A DNA stretch of 64,000 bases from Cylindrodendrum hubeiense (lineage: Eukaryota; Ascomycota; Sordariomycetes; Hypocreales; Nectriaceae), in assembly GCA_014621425.1 (NCBI GenBank), contig JAANBB010000119.1:32040-96039 (forward strand), read 5' to 3'. The translations under genes were made by a program, and so were the position numbers. Positions 43,098-54,115 of the stretch are shown piece after piece (within the stretch, counting starts at the first letter, position 1; each line of letters begins with the position of its first letter). Below the pieces are notes generated by a model that saw only the letters and a list, made by a program, of their open reading frames with translations, ran no database searches and was not told where the DNA came from.

Positions 43098-46070
43098 CTA
43101 TTTCGATGCACTCTCCTTGTGATGAGGTTTCCAAAACTGCATCATCCGACTCAGTCGCTTTGTCCGACTGTTCTTGGACTTTTTGGAGTTGGCCTCATTG
43201 TCCAGCGTGACTTCCATCGAGAGCTTGCTGCGCTCCCCATGTGAGCTGCTGATGAGCCGGCTAAGGCTGGCAAGACTTGATCGTCGCCGTCCGAAGGCTG
43301 TTGACGAAACCGAGACTGGTCGGAGTTCACGCATCGTCGGCTGGGACATGCGCTGACCTGGGATAAACATGCTGTCCCGGGTCATGGTCGAGTTGCTTGA
43401 CGTCAGCGAGGGGATGTCGTAGTCCATCGAGATTCGGACCTCGGGTCCAGGCTCGCCCATCATGAGTAAAGAGTGAAAGTTGTTTTCATCCGTGATCGAT
43501 GAAGGGGCCGTGGAGATGCGCTGAACTTCAATCGACATTGGCGACCTGGGCGATGGGAACGACGAAGAGTGGCTGATTGCATACGGGCTGTTGGGAACGT
43601 TGGCTGGCGCAGGAAGATGGATGGGGCCAATGTCCACAGGAGGGAGGTCTTTGTTGCCCGAGAGTCTGCGAATGGACGGCGTGGATGACTCTGAGGTGTC
43701 GGTCCGATCCATGAACATCGGGGATCGGAATATGACGCTCGGCATCTCCTCGACAATGATACTGTCGTGCAGTGAAGACTTTGATCGTTCTGCCCGGACA
43801 GAGCCAACTGCTGACTGCTCCTTGTCGCTCAGACTCGAATTGGTCCGTCTCATGCTCTGGACCGAGCTGTGAGTCGACATCTTATCCTGGACATCCAGCA
43901 TCGGGTCTTTGGTAAGAGCAGCGGGTGGCGTCACATCGCTGTCCTCCGAGTCGAGATCGGAGTCGGAGTGTGGACTGGCAGTCTTTGACTTGGAATTTCC
44001 ATATTCGTCTTCCTCGTCTTCTTCAAACACGTCGGCCATGGTAGAGCTGCTATTGAACCTGTGGATGCCAGACCTCCCAGGATCGAATGGAGGCAAGTCC
44101 GGGGCAGATTCCGCGCGACGATGGTAGTGCATGCCAGGACCACTGAACCCCTTCATGCCCTGGGCGCTGTGAAGTCGTCGTTTGCCAACATTGCCGGCGG
44201 CCCGCTGGGCAGCCTCCCACTCAGGGTTGAGAGGGAGGGGGGTGTTGAACGGACCGAGAGCTGCATCTAGATCAATCATGGGGTATGAGGATTCCTCCTC
44301 CGAACGCTTCCCAGAGGCTTTCTCTTTTGGCAAGTCAGGGGACTCCGTGACTGTGACTGTTGGCATTGTCGGCTCCAGTAATTCTGGGTCCTCCATCAGG
44401 AAGTCATCTTCCTCATTGGGCGAGACAGTCGATGCGGGAGGAGTGGGAGGGCGCACGTCGTCGGATTTCGACTTTTTGCTGTGGCCCTTGGGCTTCTTTG
44501 GCAAGATCGAGCCCGCCCAGCCCTTGACCTTCTTGTTCTTCTTCTTTTTGTTCTTCTTTCCGCTTTTCTTTTGCTTGACAGGAGCCGCAGGAGGCATCTC
44601 ACCCGCTGAGTCGGAGCCATGCTCGGATGACGAGGCCTTTGCCACAGAATCTGAGGAACTAGAGCTGTGGGGGCGTGTCTTAGTAGGAGAAGAACTGGCA
44701 GTAGAGGGATCACGCGCGAAGAACGACCATCGCTTAGGCGTCTTGGTAGGACTGGGTTCGGGTTGCTCTGTCTTGAAAGCCTCCGCCAAGTGAATGAGTG
44801 TAGGAATAGAGTTCCGGCGCCTCGGGGAAGAGTTCACAGCTGTGAGATCCTGTGTACGCTCAAGGATTGCACCGGCAGTGCTTGGCCTGGAATCAGTGGG
44901 GTCGCGGGTCGGGCTCCGAGACAGAGCCATGCTCCCAATAGGCGCAGGGCTGCTTCGACCGCTGGGCGTCGCGCCTGACACAATCGAAGAAATACTGCCC
45001 GATAGGGAGTGTCCAGGGCGAGCGGTTGCGGTGCTCGACGTTTCATTGGAGACTAGCGACAAGGGCCTCGGGATGAATTCTAGAGTATCGGAGAACCCAA
45101 CTCGCGCCTTGTTACTGGGTTTGCTTTGCTTCGGGCTGCTCTCGGGAGAGGAGTGCTCAGCAGGTTTGGGCGAGTGCTCCGGTTCTTCTAGTTTCGCTGC
45201 AGGCTCTGGAGCTGCAGGGGGTAGTGGGTCGAGACATGAATCCATCACGCTCTCACCTGCTTGTCCAAAGCTGGTCGGGCTGGTCGGTGCACTGCTGCCA
45301 CGGCCGAGGGAATTATTGAAGACTGGTGGGTGAAGGACGGGCAAGTCGTTGGTAGAAATGGCACCAGAGATTCCTCTTCGGTGGCCCCTTCGTGGAGGTT
45401 GTAATGTTGGAGTGTTGAAACCACTTTCTGACTTGGTAGGACTGGTGCTCATGACAGCGATCGAATTACCCTCACGGAGGCGGCCACCAACAAATTCGCT
45501 TCCGCCTCGTCGGTGGCCATGACCGGCTGGTCGATTGACGGATGGAAAGTTCCGGGCAGAGGCAGGCGACATAGGCGGACTCAGAAGAAAGGACGTCTGA
45601 CGATCTGAAGGAAGCGAAGCGCCGGGATTGAAGCTGAAGGCGGGCAGGGCCAATCTAGAGGCACTGTCGTCATTCTCAGAGGATAGGTCAAACGACCTAT
45701 TTGGCGACTCGATGGCTGACATAGGGCGCCTGGCCGTGGTTCGAGCAAATGTTGTTGGTCCCGAGAATGATGGAGGCTGTGCGGGAAAGCTGAATGGCCC
45801 CGATGGGGACGGAGGTTGAGCAGGAAAGACGAATGGTGCCGAAGGGGACGGAGGCTGAGCAGGAAAGACGAATGGCGCCGAAGGAGACGGAGGTTGGGCT
45901 GGAAACACGAATGGCGGATTCGGAGGGATTTCAGTACGAGGCGAGTGTTGGGGACCAAGAGACGAGGCGTCGAAGGAGCCCATCGAGGCAGCCAGGTGAT
46001 CCGGGTTGTCGTCGAAGGCCGGACCTGCAGAGGGCCGTCCAAAGGACTCTGGACGACAAGTGGTTGCCAT
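43098..46070 (-). CDS. Proline/serine-rich protein of the fungal 'cell wall proline rich' type
   Basis: Single exon, 990 residues, starting MATTCRPESFGRPSAG at the only ATG: the frame is open for 280 more codons upstream but contains no other Met. Residues 52-105 are four copies of a 13-residue repeat, PFVFPAQPPSPSA. Further on come GHRRGGSEFVGG and GHRRGISGAIS, a Lys-rich block near 500-525 (KKSGKKNKKKKNKKVKGWAG), acidic patches (EEDEEDEYGN) and a basic C-terminus (TKRLSRMMQFWKPHHKESASK). There is no signal peptide or GPI signal, so a wall location seems doubtful despite the name used for relatives; a cytosolic, phosphorylated, mostly disordered protein is more likely. Many S-P sites suggest kinase regulation. 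Confidence 0.82.
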   Translation of the reverse strand: MATTCRPESFGRPSAGPAFDDNPDHLAASMGSFDASSLGPQHSPRTEIPPNPPFVFPAQPPSPSAPFVFPAQPPSPSAPFVFPAQPPSPSGPFSFPAQPPSFSGPTTFARTTARRPMSAIESPNRSFDLSSENDDSASRLALPAFSFNPGASLPSDRQTSFLLSPPMSPASARNFPSVNRPAGHGHRRGGSEFVGGRLREGNSIAVMSTSPTKSESGFNTPTLQPPRRGHRRGISGAISTNDLPVLHPPVFNNSLGRGSSAPTSPTSFGQAGESVMDSCLDPLPPAAPEPAAKLEEPEHSPKPAEHSSPESSPKQSKPSNKARVGFSDTLEFIPRPLSLVSNETSSTATARPGHSLSGSISSIVSGATPSGRSSPAPIGSMALSRSPTRDPTDSRPSTAGAILERTQDLTAVNSSPRRRNSIPTLIHLAEAFKTEQPEPSPTKTPKRWSFFARDPSTASSSPTKTRPHSSSSSDSVAKASSSEHGSDSAGEMPPAAPVKQKKSGKKNKKKKNKKVKGWAGSILPKKPKGHSKKSKSDDVRPPTPPASTVSPNEEDDFLMEDPELLEPTMPTVTVTESPDLPKEKASGKRSEEESSYPMIDLDAALGPFNTPLPLNPEWEAAQRAAGNVGKRRLHSAQGMKGFSGPGMHYHRRAESAPDLPPFDPGRSGIHRFNSSSTMADVFEEDEEDEYGNSKSKTASPHSDSDLDSEDSDVTPPAALTKDPMLDVQDKMSTHSSVQSMRRTNSSLSDKEQSAVGSVRAERSKSSLHDSIIVEEMPSVIFRSPMFMDRTDTSESSTPSIRRLSGNKDLPPVDIGPIHLPAPANVPNSPYAISHSSSFPSPRSPMSIEVQRISTAPSSITDENNFHSLLMMGEPGPEVRISMDYDIPSLTSSNSTMTRDSMFIPGQRMSQPTMRELRPVSVSSTAFGRRRSSLASLSRLISSSHGERSKLSMEVTLDNEANSKKSKNSRTKRLSRMMQFWKPHHKESASK
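45756..45917 (-). repeat. 39-nt coding repeat (PFVFPAQPPSPSA x 4)
   Basis: Four 39-base units in the proline-rich protein gene. The first three are nearly identical and the fourth has diverged (PFSFPAQPPSFSG). Confidence 0.85.
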
Positions 46071-46923
46071 CTTTTCCCCGGCCGCGCAGCGGCAACAGAA
46101 GCGATGGACAACTAGGCGATTCGAGTGATCATAGGAGGAGCGAGATGAACGTTGTACGGGTTCAATGGGGGTTCGCTCGATTGTTTCGCGTCGTTGACTG
46201 AATGGGCGAAAAGATGCGGGAGGCGAATGCGGATGCGGATTGTCGGAAACTGGACGAGACCTGGATAGACTCTGTAGGTGGGAAGACAAGCGATCAGCCT
46301 GCTGTTGTATCGAGTTGGCGAGAGCACAAGAAAGCAAAGAGAGACGAGCTGATTTGGAGGGCAGATGGTAAGGACAGCGAAAGAGAGCGAGCGACAGAGG
46401 GAGGAAGACGGACCAGATGGAAATTGCAACAGGCAGTGCGGGTGAAATCGCTGGCGAAGGACAGGACGAGTCTAGCTGGGTAGGATTAAACTGAAGAAAA
46501 GGAGTGGACGGCCAAGACCAGCGCAACTCGAAAGAGGAGAGCAACTGGAATCGCACCAAGGTAGTTATGGCGCTCGCGGAGAGGCGGCGTTGGGGGGGAT
46601 GGAGGTGGGAGAAGGAGGGAAGTCTTGGAGGAGTGAGGAAGCGACGGAGACGGGAGACGAGACGGGGAGGGGGGAGGCGGTTTCGAGATGGAGAGATGGA
46701 GGGAAAAGGCAAAATGGGGCCTAGGCCGGGGTTTGGGGGGTTTGGGGGGGTGTGGTTCAGCCACCTAGCGCCCACTGCGAGCGAGAGTGCCCTGGCGCCA
46801 GGGCGCTCGCGGCGCTCCACCTCCACTGTGACTGAGGTACCTGAAAACACGTACCGGCCGGGCCAGGAGGTAGCGCCTGACGGATTGCCCAGTGCGAAGT
46901 ACCTGGGCACATACGAACCTCCG

Positions 46924-47030
46924 GTCTTGGTTCTTGAGTCTTGGGTCTTGGGTCTTGCTTGGGTCTTGCTTGGGTCTTGGGTCTGGCTGGGCCCGGCGTG
47001 GTTTGGGGCTTGGGGCTTGGGGCTTGGGGT
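46924..47030 (+). repeat. CTTGGGT / CTTGGGG degenerate minisatellite
   Basis: Irregular units TCTTGGG and GGCTTGG over about 105 bases, upstream of the proline-rich protein gene. Confidence 0.75.
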
Positions 47031-47510
47031 TCGTTCGTACCGAGAGACACCACCTCACCACGGCACTCGGTCGCGTCTGTCGCACCCGGCGATGGCATTA
47101 CCCCCGACCCGCCAGAGTCAGCAGTCCAGTCTACCGTGACCGTTCGTCTAAGCCGTTTTTAGAGGGAACAGGGAGGCTGTCTGGCTGTCTGGCTGTCCGT
47201 CCGTCCACCCTTCCATCCACCCTTTTGACCCCATTCACCCATCCGCCCATCCCGTGCCGCACCGTCGCACTCTCATCCCAAAGCAGAGGGCGACTCGGGC
47301 AACTCTAACACGCCGCCCACGGAGCCCGGCCCTCCTGGGAAACCATTAGGGACTAGGGGCCCCGCGAGGGATGAGAGCGCCAGGATACAGCGTCAGGATG
47401 GGAGCGTCCGGACTCAGAGGGATGAGAGGGATGCAGGACAGCCCACACCCCCCTGTCAGGCAGGCACTCCCAGTTCAGTAAGGTACCTTTACCCCGTCCA
47501 TCCCATCCTG

Positions 47511-47566
47511 TCCAATCCCGCCAATCCCGCCAATCCAGCCAATCCAGCCAATCCAGCCAATCCATC
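47511..47566 (+). repeat. CCAATCCMG minisatellite
   Basis: About six 9-base units CCAATCCCG/CCAATCCAG in tandem. Each contains a CCAAT word. Confidence 0.85.
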
Positions 47567-50500
47567 CGATCCCTCGTGTCCAGACGGGCCACGAGCCATC
47601 TCATTGAATCGGGGCGCGCGCACTGTGCCTGCGGCGTCGGGTCGCCTCTTGAGGTAAATTGACTGCTGTTCCTTCCGCCGCTCCCTATCCCATCTCCCGT
47701 CTCCCGTCTCCCATCTCCCATCTCCAGTTGCCCCGTCCTCCTGCTCCGTCCTCCTACATGTACACCCTATATCGAATCTCCCTTCTTACATCCCCACTGT
47801 CAGCGATCGATTGATTAACTCACTGCTTGCTCGTTTGATTGATGGCTTGCTTGCTTGATTGATTCGGCCACTTTGTCGCAATTCTTCTGCCCGCATGGAG
47901 CAAAACAGGGTTGCGCGTGCAAGGTCGACGCTGGCCGCCGCACATTACAGTCGGTCTGTTGCCTGACGCAAGTGACGAGGATCCGTATTAGAGGGATACC
48001 TGGATACCTGGATACCTACCTGTAGCGATCAAGCCCTCCCCCACCATCCCCTTGGGTCCGTCCTTAGTAGGGACGGACGATCCGTGGTGCCTTGTCGGTG
48101 GTTTATGGTGGCCGCCATGGCCGCCCCGGCCGCTGGAGCCGGTCGTCACCCCAGGCCTCAGGGCCCCCGACTCGCACAATCTGCACACAATATGCTCACA
48201 ACAACAACCACCACAACAACCAAATGGATTGATCCAACAACTTTCCGCCCTCGCCGCGCACACACTGTGTTGGGGCCTGGGGCCTGGGCACACCCCTGCC
48301 TCCTTAGCCTGCGTCTCCCCGAACACTTCCTGTCCCTCGGGCGTTGCGATTTGCCCGCTGTTTCTTTTGGGCCGCTCACCAGCCTGCACCCGCCTGCACC
48401 CTGGCCCATGTCGCCCTCAGCGGCCGTGTACCTGCACCCGGGAGGCACTTGTGCATGCATGCACCACCACAGCGCAGCATAGTGCAGCGCCGCCGGACGG
48501 ACGAACGAACGAAGAAGCCTGCAAGCGAGCCAGCCAAGTCGTCAATCCAGCGCCGCCACCAGGGCAACCGCTCCGTCCGGCTTTGTGAAGATGCGCTCGG
48601 CCAGCGGGGGAGGCGAATGAGACAGTGGAGGGGGACGGATGCGGCGGACGGCACGATGTCGTGCTTCACCGTTGCTGCGACTCAGCTGCCTTATACACGC
48701 ATATTGCTGCATACAGAGCACATGACGCATTGTTCTTTATTCTAGGCTCGCAGACGCTTGCACCGGCTGCTCAGTACTACAGATTACATTGCTGTGCATT
48801 GTGTCGTGCATTGGCACCGTTGCGGAAGCCAGTCCCAAGCGACCGTCCACCCGTCGCGTCGCATTCGCCATTCGCCCAACGACAGAAGCAATCATTGCAT
48901 CCCATAGACGGCCTAGAACCCCAATAGGCTGACTCGGAGATGCAATCGCGATCCGATGAAAAGGAACTCTCCGTCGGCCATAATCAACCTCACGGCCAAC
49001 CCGTTGTGCACGCTATGCTGTGGAAAGTCAACTATTGTCCAGCCCCGTCCAGTCCTGAGACTATCCTATCGCTCGGCGATTTCACTGCTGGAGCTAGTCG
49101 TCGTGGCCGCATCAGCTTGCTCGATCTGGGGTTGGGACTCCAGGCCGCCCACGAGTCACCACCCCCTTCGGCTGGACACACGCCGCGAAACATTAGCTTG
49201 CGCGATTGACTCGGATCGAGTGGGCCACTGCCAGTGCAGACCATAATGCGCCACAGGACTCAAATAGGGCCATGATAATTATGGACTACGCAAAATGCTT
49301 CTTCTGTTTGCTTTTTCCTCCTTGCTTCGATCCACCAGATCTGTCTGGGATGAGCTGGCCTCGGTTTTGCGTCCCACATGCGACGGTCCAGCTCAGCTTG
49401 TTAATACGGCGACCTGAGTTAGATTACGAGGTCGAGCTGAGAACACGACCGCCCGCCTGACAGCCAGCCCGAGCAGAGAGGCCTTCCCCATTACGTACCG
49501 AACCGAGAATGACACCTCCCTGGCTCCGGCTCCGTTAGGCAAGCCATCGATTGAACCAAATCGGATCATCCGTCTCGGTTCCCAAAATAAAACCATTAGT
49601 TTCGTTAATAGTCTCCCCTCTATCAGTACCTATGCCATCTAACAGTACAGACGCGGTATGTGTCTACTTCCTTGTCGTTGTCGTCTTGGGCGCCTACAAC
49701 GGAACTGGGGCCCCGGTACCGTTCCTCGTCCGTCGCCGCTGCCCCTGTAGGGGGAATTAACGATGATGCAGCAGATGACGGGTGCAATCGAGGCTTGGTT
49801 TTCTTAATCTAGGCCTGCAGAGTAATCTGTTCCTAGTTGGGAAGCGGATGGACGCTCTCAGGCATGGCTAACCGTTCCCTTGACATGATTGGCGCCCCAA
49901 CGCCCGTCTCACAGCCTCGATTGACAGATCTATCATCCAAAATGGCATGTTTCATTCAAAAGGTGCGCTACTGATGTGCCGACACCGAGTTCACCAACAA
50001 CGATGGGACGGTGACGGGGTCGCAGCGCCTCTCCCGCCGGCCGCCCACCGCGCGGATGCTTCTCTGGGCCCGTCGGGCTTTTGGTTTTTGGTCTCACCGT
50101 GTCTGGGGCCGGTTGGCAGCGTTGGATGATCAGATCTGATGCCCGAAAACAGCCGCGAATGGTGCAGAGACCGCCGCTCGTCTCTTGGCGCGTCGGCACT
50201 GTCCCAGTTCAGCCCGAAGGAGACGAATCCCGACCGTTGGGCCAGGTTAGACAGGCCAGGGACATCCTCACATCAGCGATCACTGAGCGTCCTGGCAGTC
50301 GTTGTCGTGACAATTGGGGCCCTTTAGCGTCTGTCTGCACGACGACCCTCGCTATCGACCTCGCTCTCGTGCTCGTAATGGGGCATCGTCCCTGGCTTCC
50401 ATGGGCCATCTCCACTTGCCAAGCCTCTTCAGGGATCCTCCCTCATTGCAAACCCCGGTTCGGTGTCTCGCTTGGCTCCACCTCAAGCAGGGTAATTTCA

Positions 50501-51769
50501 TCATGTCCGAATTATGATGAAAGGGCTGAAATCTCACCTCGGGCCTCTTGGAGAGACCGCCGGCTTGTCAATGTGCTCATCCTCCGCGAATTGCCTCTTG
50601 CAGATGCATTTCGAAACCGGCGCTATCCAGACATGTGCTTGTTGCATGGCATGGTCAATTTCATCAACCCATGGACCACTCACCAGTGCCGCCGTCCTCT
50701 CGGGATGCATATACCTATAATGCACTGTAATAAGCCAATTTGCCTAGTTAATTACCACTCATTCACGACACGGAAGGTCGTTGTTGTGCGCCCGGGGAGT
50801 ACGACTCGGATACCGGAACCCAAATCTCTTGGAAGGAGCACGGTGGTTTGCAGTCAATGGTCTTGGTCCAAGCCGAGATGCTCCATTCATCCCTGAATGC
50901 CAAAATATACTCAGGGGCACTGCATTTGATCAATACGATGTCGAGTACGGAGTACCTGCCTGCCTGGGATGGGTGAATCTTCTGCAGGGGCAGCTCCACC
51001 AGCCCCGGCCTGGCTTGTTGCTTCTCTGGCCATGTTTCCCGTAAACACAGCATGCGCACAACGGAGCCGTACTGTACGGAGCTCGGTACGTCAGTACAGG
51101 CACACTTCGTAATCGATACGTTAAAGGTCATGACCTTGACGCCGGTACGCGCGTTAGTAATACGAAGCGACGCCCCTGTAACGAACGTCATGCGCCTGGC
51201 ATTCTTGAGAAGCCAACCCGAAGGTCCGGGGAGTGTGGGAGGCCGTCGGGCGTCCAAGTCAGAGCTGAATCTGCTCGCCCTTATCCAATGACAAGCAGTT
51301 CCCCAGGTATGAGGCTCTTAATGCCTTGTACCAATCACTGTCCCTGCCTGGAAGTAGGCGTTCATCCCATATTGCCGTCGCTTATGTGCGAGGTGGATAT
51401 TCATGCTATTCCAAAATGGGGACCGATGCGGCGAAAGTATTGCGCCTGGGATTGCCTCTTGTTGTGCATGTGGACGGCGAAGTTCACCATCGTGAAACGA
51501 AGCGTTACGCGACGTGACAAGCCCCTAATCAACCCCTTTCGCTCGCTCGCCCGTGTGGGGTGAGGACCCTGTATTTCAGCCACACCGCGTGTGGGGTACA
51601 GAGGAGCCCAGCCACAGTAGCGATTGGCACACCGCCTTAGGAGGAATCCCCGCCGTAACTTTTTCAGACGGCAGAAAATTTGGATATCGAAATCGGGTGG
51701 CGGGCGACCTCATTGAAGCGTTTTAGGAACTACACCTTGAATTGAAGCGACTCCTCACAGAACGAAAAC

Positions 51770-52243
51770 ATGTCAGACGAAGCGAAAACCGCGCCTACTC
51801 CTGCGCCCCAGGTTGCGAAGCCCCTGGGCATGCGCAAGAATGGTACCGACTCTCCTGAAGCTCAACAATTCTTGACCAAACTGACCATGCGGATCCAGGC
51901 AAGCAATGGCACATGCCCAAGAAGGCGTTCCGACCGACTGCCGGACTCAAGTCTTATGAGAGAAGGACCCAGGAGCGCGCCCTCACTTCTCAGATGAAGG
52001 CCAAGGAGAAGGAGATGAAGGACGAGAAGGAAGAGGTCCGCAAGGTAAGCACGGGACACCACTAGGGGCATGATCTCACAGTTACCTGACCACCATGTAC
52101 AGCAACGAATCCAGGCCTTGAAGGACAAGCGAGCGAGAAAGGAGGAGAGGGAGAGGTATGAGAAGATGGCGGAGACGATGCACAAGAAGCGGGTTGAGCG
52201 CTTGAAGCGCAAGGAGAAGCGCAACAAGCTGATCAACTCTTGA
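51770..52243 (+). CDS. CGR1: rRNA-processing protein CGR1
   Basis: Nucleolar protein needed for pre-rRNA processing and 60S subunit assembly. Exons 51770-51842, 51899-52044 and 52103-52243; introns 56 nt (GTACCG...CCAG) and 58 nt (GTAAGC...TACAG); 119 residues, matching the family's usual size. Splicing creates the family signature [20 protein letters not shown], which the unspliced frame lacks. The rest is a continuous Lys/Arg/Glu helix ([31 protein letters not shown]) ending RNKLINS, with coiled-coil character and nuclear localisation by charge. Confidence 0.95.
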
Positions 52244-53020
52244 TCTGCTTCGGTCTGCCACACCAACCAGGAATTTCGACAGCGTTACGAGTTATGATGC
52301 GACAATACCTCATGCTAGCGGGCGGGAGAAGGGTCTGGCGACCAGGGCACATGTGCAGCGCCGGGACGAGTCGAGACATCAGCTGAATGTTGACGGCAGG
52401 TGACGGTCATTCAAGACAGAGTGACACCCTCACACTGGGATTTTCCCCGGACGGATCAACTATCGGTGCGCTCGAAGTTGTTCCTGTCTCATTGTTTGAG
52501 TCAAAGGCGTTTGATGGACGTTGCAGCGCTGGAAAAGTGAAAGTTGAAAGTTGAAAGTTGATAGATCGCAGAGGAGGATCCAGATGAATGCCCCTAGTTT
52601 AATGAAGAATACGCGTGGGGTAATCCCCGAGCCTCTCTGGAACCCTGCAACCTCACGAACGATGTATCTCTGCCCGTTGACCACTGTAATCAATATCCGA
52701 GCCTGTCTCGACGTCTGGAATTGCCCAAGAGACGGCCCGGCAGTGACATGTGAAACCGGCTGGGTCAGTCGTGCGTTGCATCAGGCCAGCCGCCGAATGG
52801 CCGAGCCCGGGCGAGTGGGGCCCGCCCCCCGAGCTGCCGACATTGGTTTGACATCGCGTCAGGCCCCCCCCTTGCGTCACAGCCTGCGAATACAGGGACG
52901 AACAAGCACCGACAACCAAGCACCAGGTACCAAGGACAGCGCAGCCGCAGCACAGCACATGGGGGCTGCAAATCAACGAATCAGGATAATCTCACGGTGG
53001 ACACTCTCAGGCCATCGACC
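52244..53020. other. Spacer upstream of the coiled-coil membrane protein gene
   Basis: 777 bases with GAAAGTTGAAAGTTGAAAGTTGA (three 8-base units) at about 52537-52561 and otherwise no feature; promoter of the next gene. Confidence 0.5.
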
Positions 53021-54115
53021 ATGAGCTTCAGCCCACGTCACTCCATCGACGAGGTTCGGCGGACCAAGTCAGGCAACCGCCACCAGCTCAAGCGCTCCAT
53101 CACCGAGCTCGCGTCGCCCGTGAAGCTCTCCCGCCAGCAGCGCAAGGACCGTGACCGCCAGCATGACGACAGGCCCCCGCACCCCGTGTCCGCAAACCCG
53201 TTTCTCTGGAGTCGAACGTCGGTCGACATGCCTCGCTCCGAGGGCGTAACGCCCATCATCAGCCCCGACCAGAGCCGTCGGCCCAGCATCATGCTACAAC
53301 GAGAGGAAGAGATCCGGGCCCCGAATCCCGCGCCGCCGCCGGAGCCCAAGGTCAACAAGGAGGAGAGGCTTCGGGAAGAGCGAGAGAAGACGTCTTCTCA
53401 GGTCGAGTGAGTCTTTCCCGACTCCGCTACGAACCCCAGGGCCGGATTTTGCTAATCATTGCATGTTTCCAGAGGCTTGAAGCACTCCCTCGTGGACCTC
53501 AGCACCTTCTCGACATCTGCATCCCGACGACTCGACGATACATACTATGCCGTCTTGGAGAAGATGAGCACCCTTCAGCACACCGTTGCCGCCCTGAAGG
53601 ATTTGGCGGAGACGTCGCGCAACATCCACACCGATTTTGACAAGGACTCGAAAGAGATTGAGAATGATATTACATCGCAGATCGACTCGATGGGGCAATT
53701 CGAAGAGCAGGAGGCAAGCATCGAGTCCCTCCAGACCAGGATCCAGGGTGGTCGAGCGAAGATTCGGTCACTCAGTGACCGTGTCGACGTCGTCCGCAGG
53801 CGTGTGGAGGGCTGGGAGCGGCTCGACAAGGACTCGCAAGAGAAGACCCGCCGACGGCTCAAGGCCATATGGATCTGCATGTCCGTTGTGATATCGGCCA
53901 TGATTCTCATCTACTTCTTTGGTGCCCAATATGCGCCCCCAAGCACCGCCTTTATGCAGACGGAAACACGCATGGCCGAGTCCATCATCGAGTCTCGCAA
54001 AGAAGCCGGCCATACGGATGTTCCGGTTGAGAGACACGAGGATGACGATGGAACCTATCTACGGAAGAGGCCTGCCGATGGGGGCGAGAGGCTACGGGTT
54101 TTCGATGAGCTATGA
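53021..54115 (+). CDS. Coiled-coil protein with a C-terminal membrane segment, unknown
   Basis: Exon 1 53021-53406, intron 53407-53472 (GTGAGT...TTTCCAG), exon 2 53473-54115; 342 residues beginning MSFSPRHSIDEVRRTK. Residues 1-130 are basic and Ser/Pro-rich, probably disordered, and end in a charged helix. Residues 150-255 form a heptad-type coiled coil with few helix breakers (LEKMSTLQHTVAALKDLAE, IESLQTRIQGGRAKIRSL). A transmembrane segment follows at about 260-281 (AIWICMSVVISAMILIYFF), then a 60-residue charged tail. The layout (long coiled coil just before a membrane anchor) resembles SNARE-like or tethering proteins, but no SNARE layer is clear and the tail after the anchor is too long. 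Not assigned. Confidence 0.82.

Larger units (their letters stand above)
46071..51769. other. 5.7 kb gene-free spacer between divergent genes
   Basis: Leader and promoter of the proline-rich protein gene (-) on one side and of CGR1 (+) on the other. It holds several local repeats: GGGTCTTGCTT units (46924-47030), CCAATCC units (47511-47566) and CCCATCT/CCCGTCT units (about 47690-47730). The ORFs in it (48052-48588, 50081-50896, 50763-51257) overlap on opposite strands, have odd composition and show no motifs. No RNA gene recognised. Confidence 0.5.

Noticed and set aside
48052..48588. 178-codon plus-strand frame (Pro/Ala/Cys-rich)
   Set aside because: Overlaps two other frames of similar length in the same stretch; composition follows the DNA, not a protein family.
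50081..50896. 271-codon plus-strand frame in the large spacer
   Set aside because: Rich in Trp, Cys, Arg and Ser with no domain-like periods, and overlapped by other frames on both strands; typical of random GC-balanced DNA.
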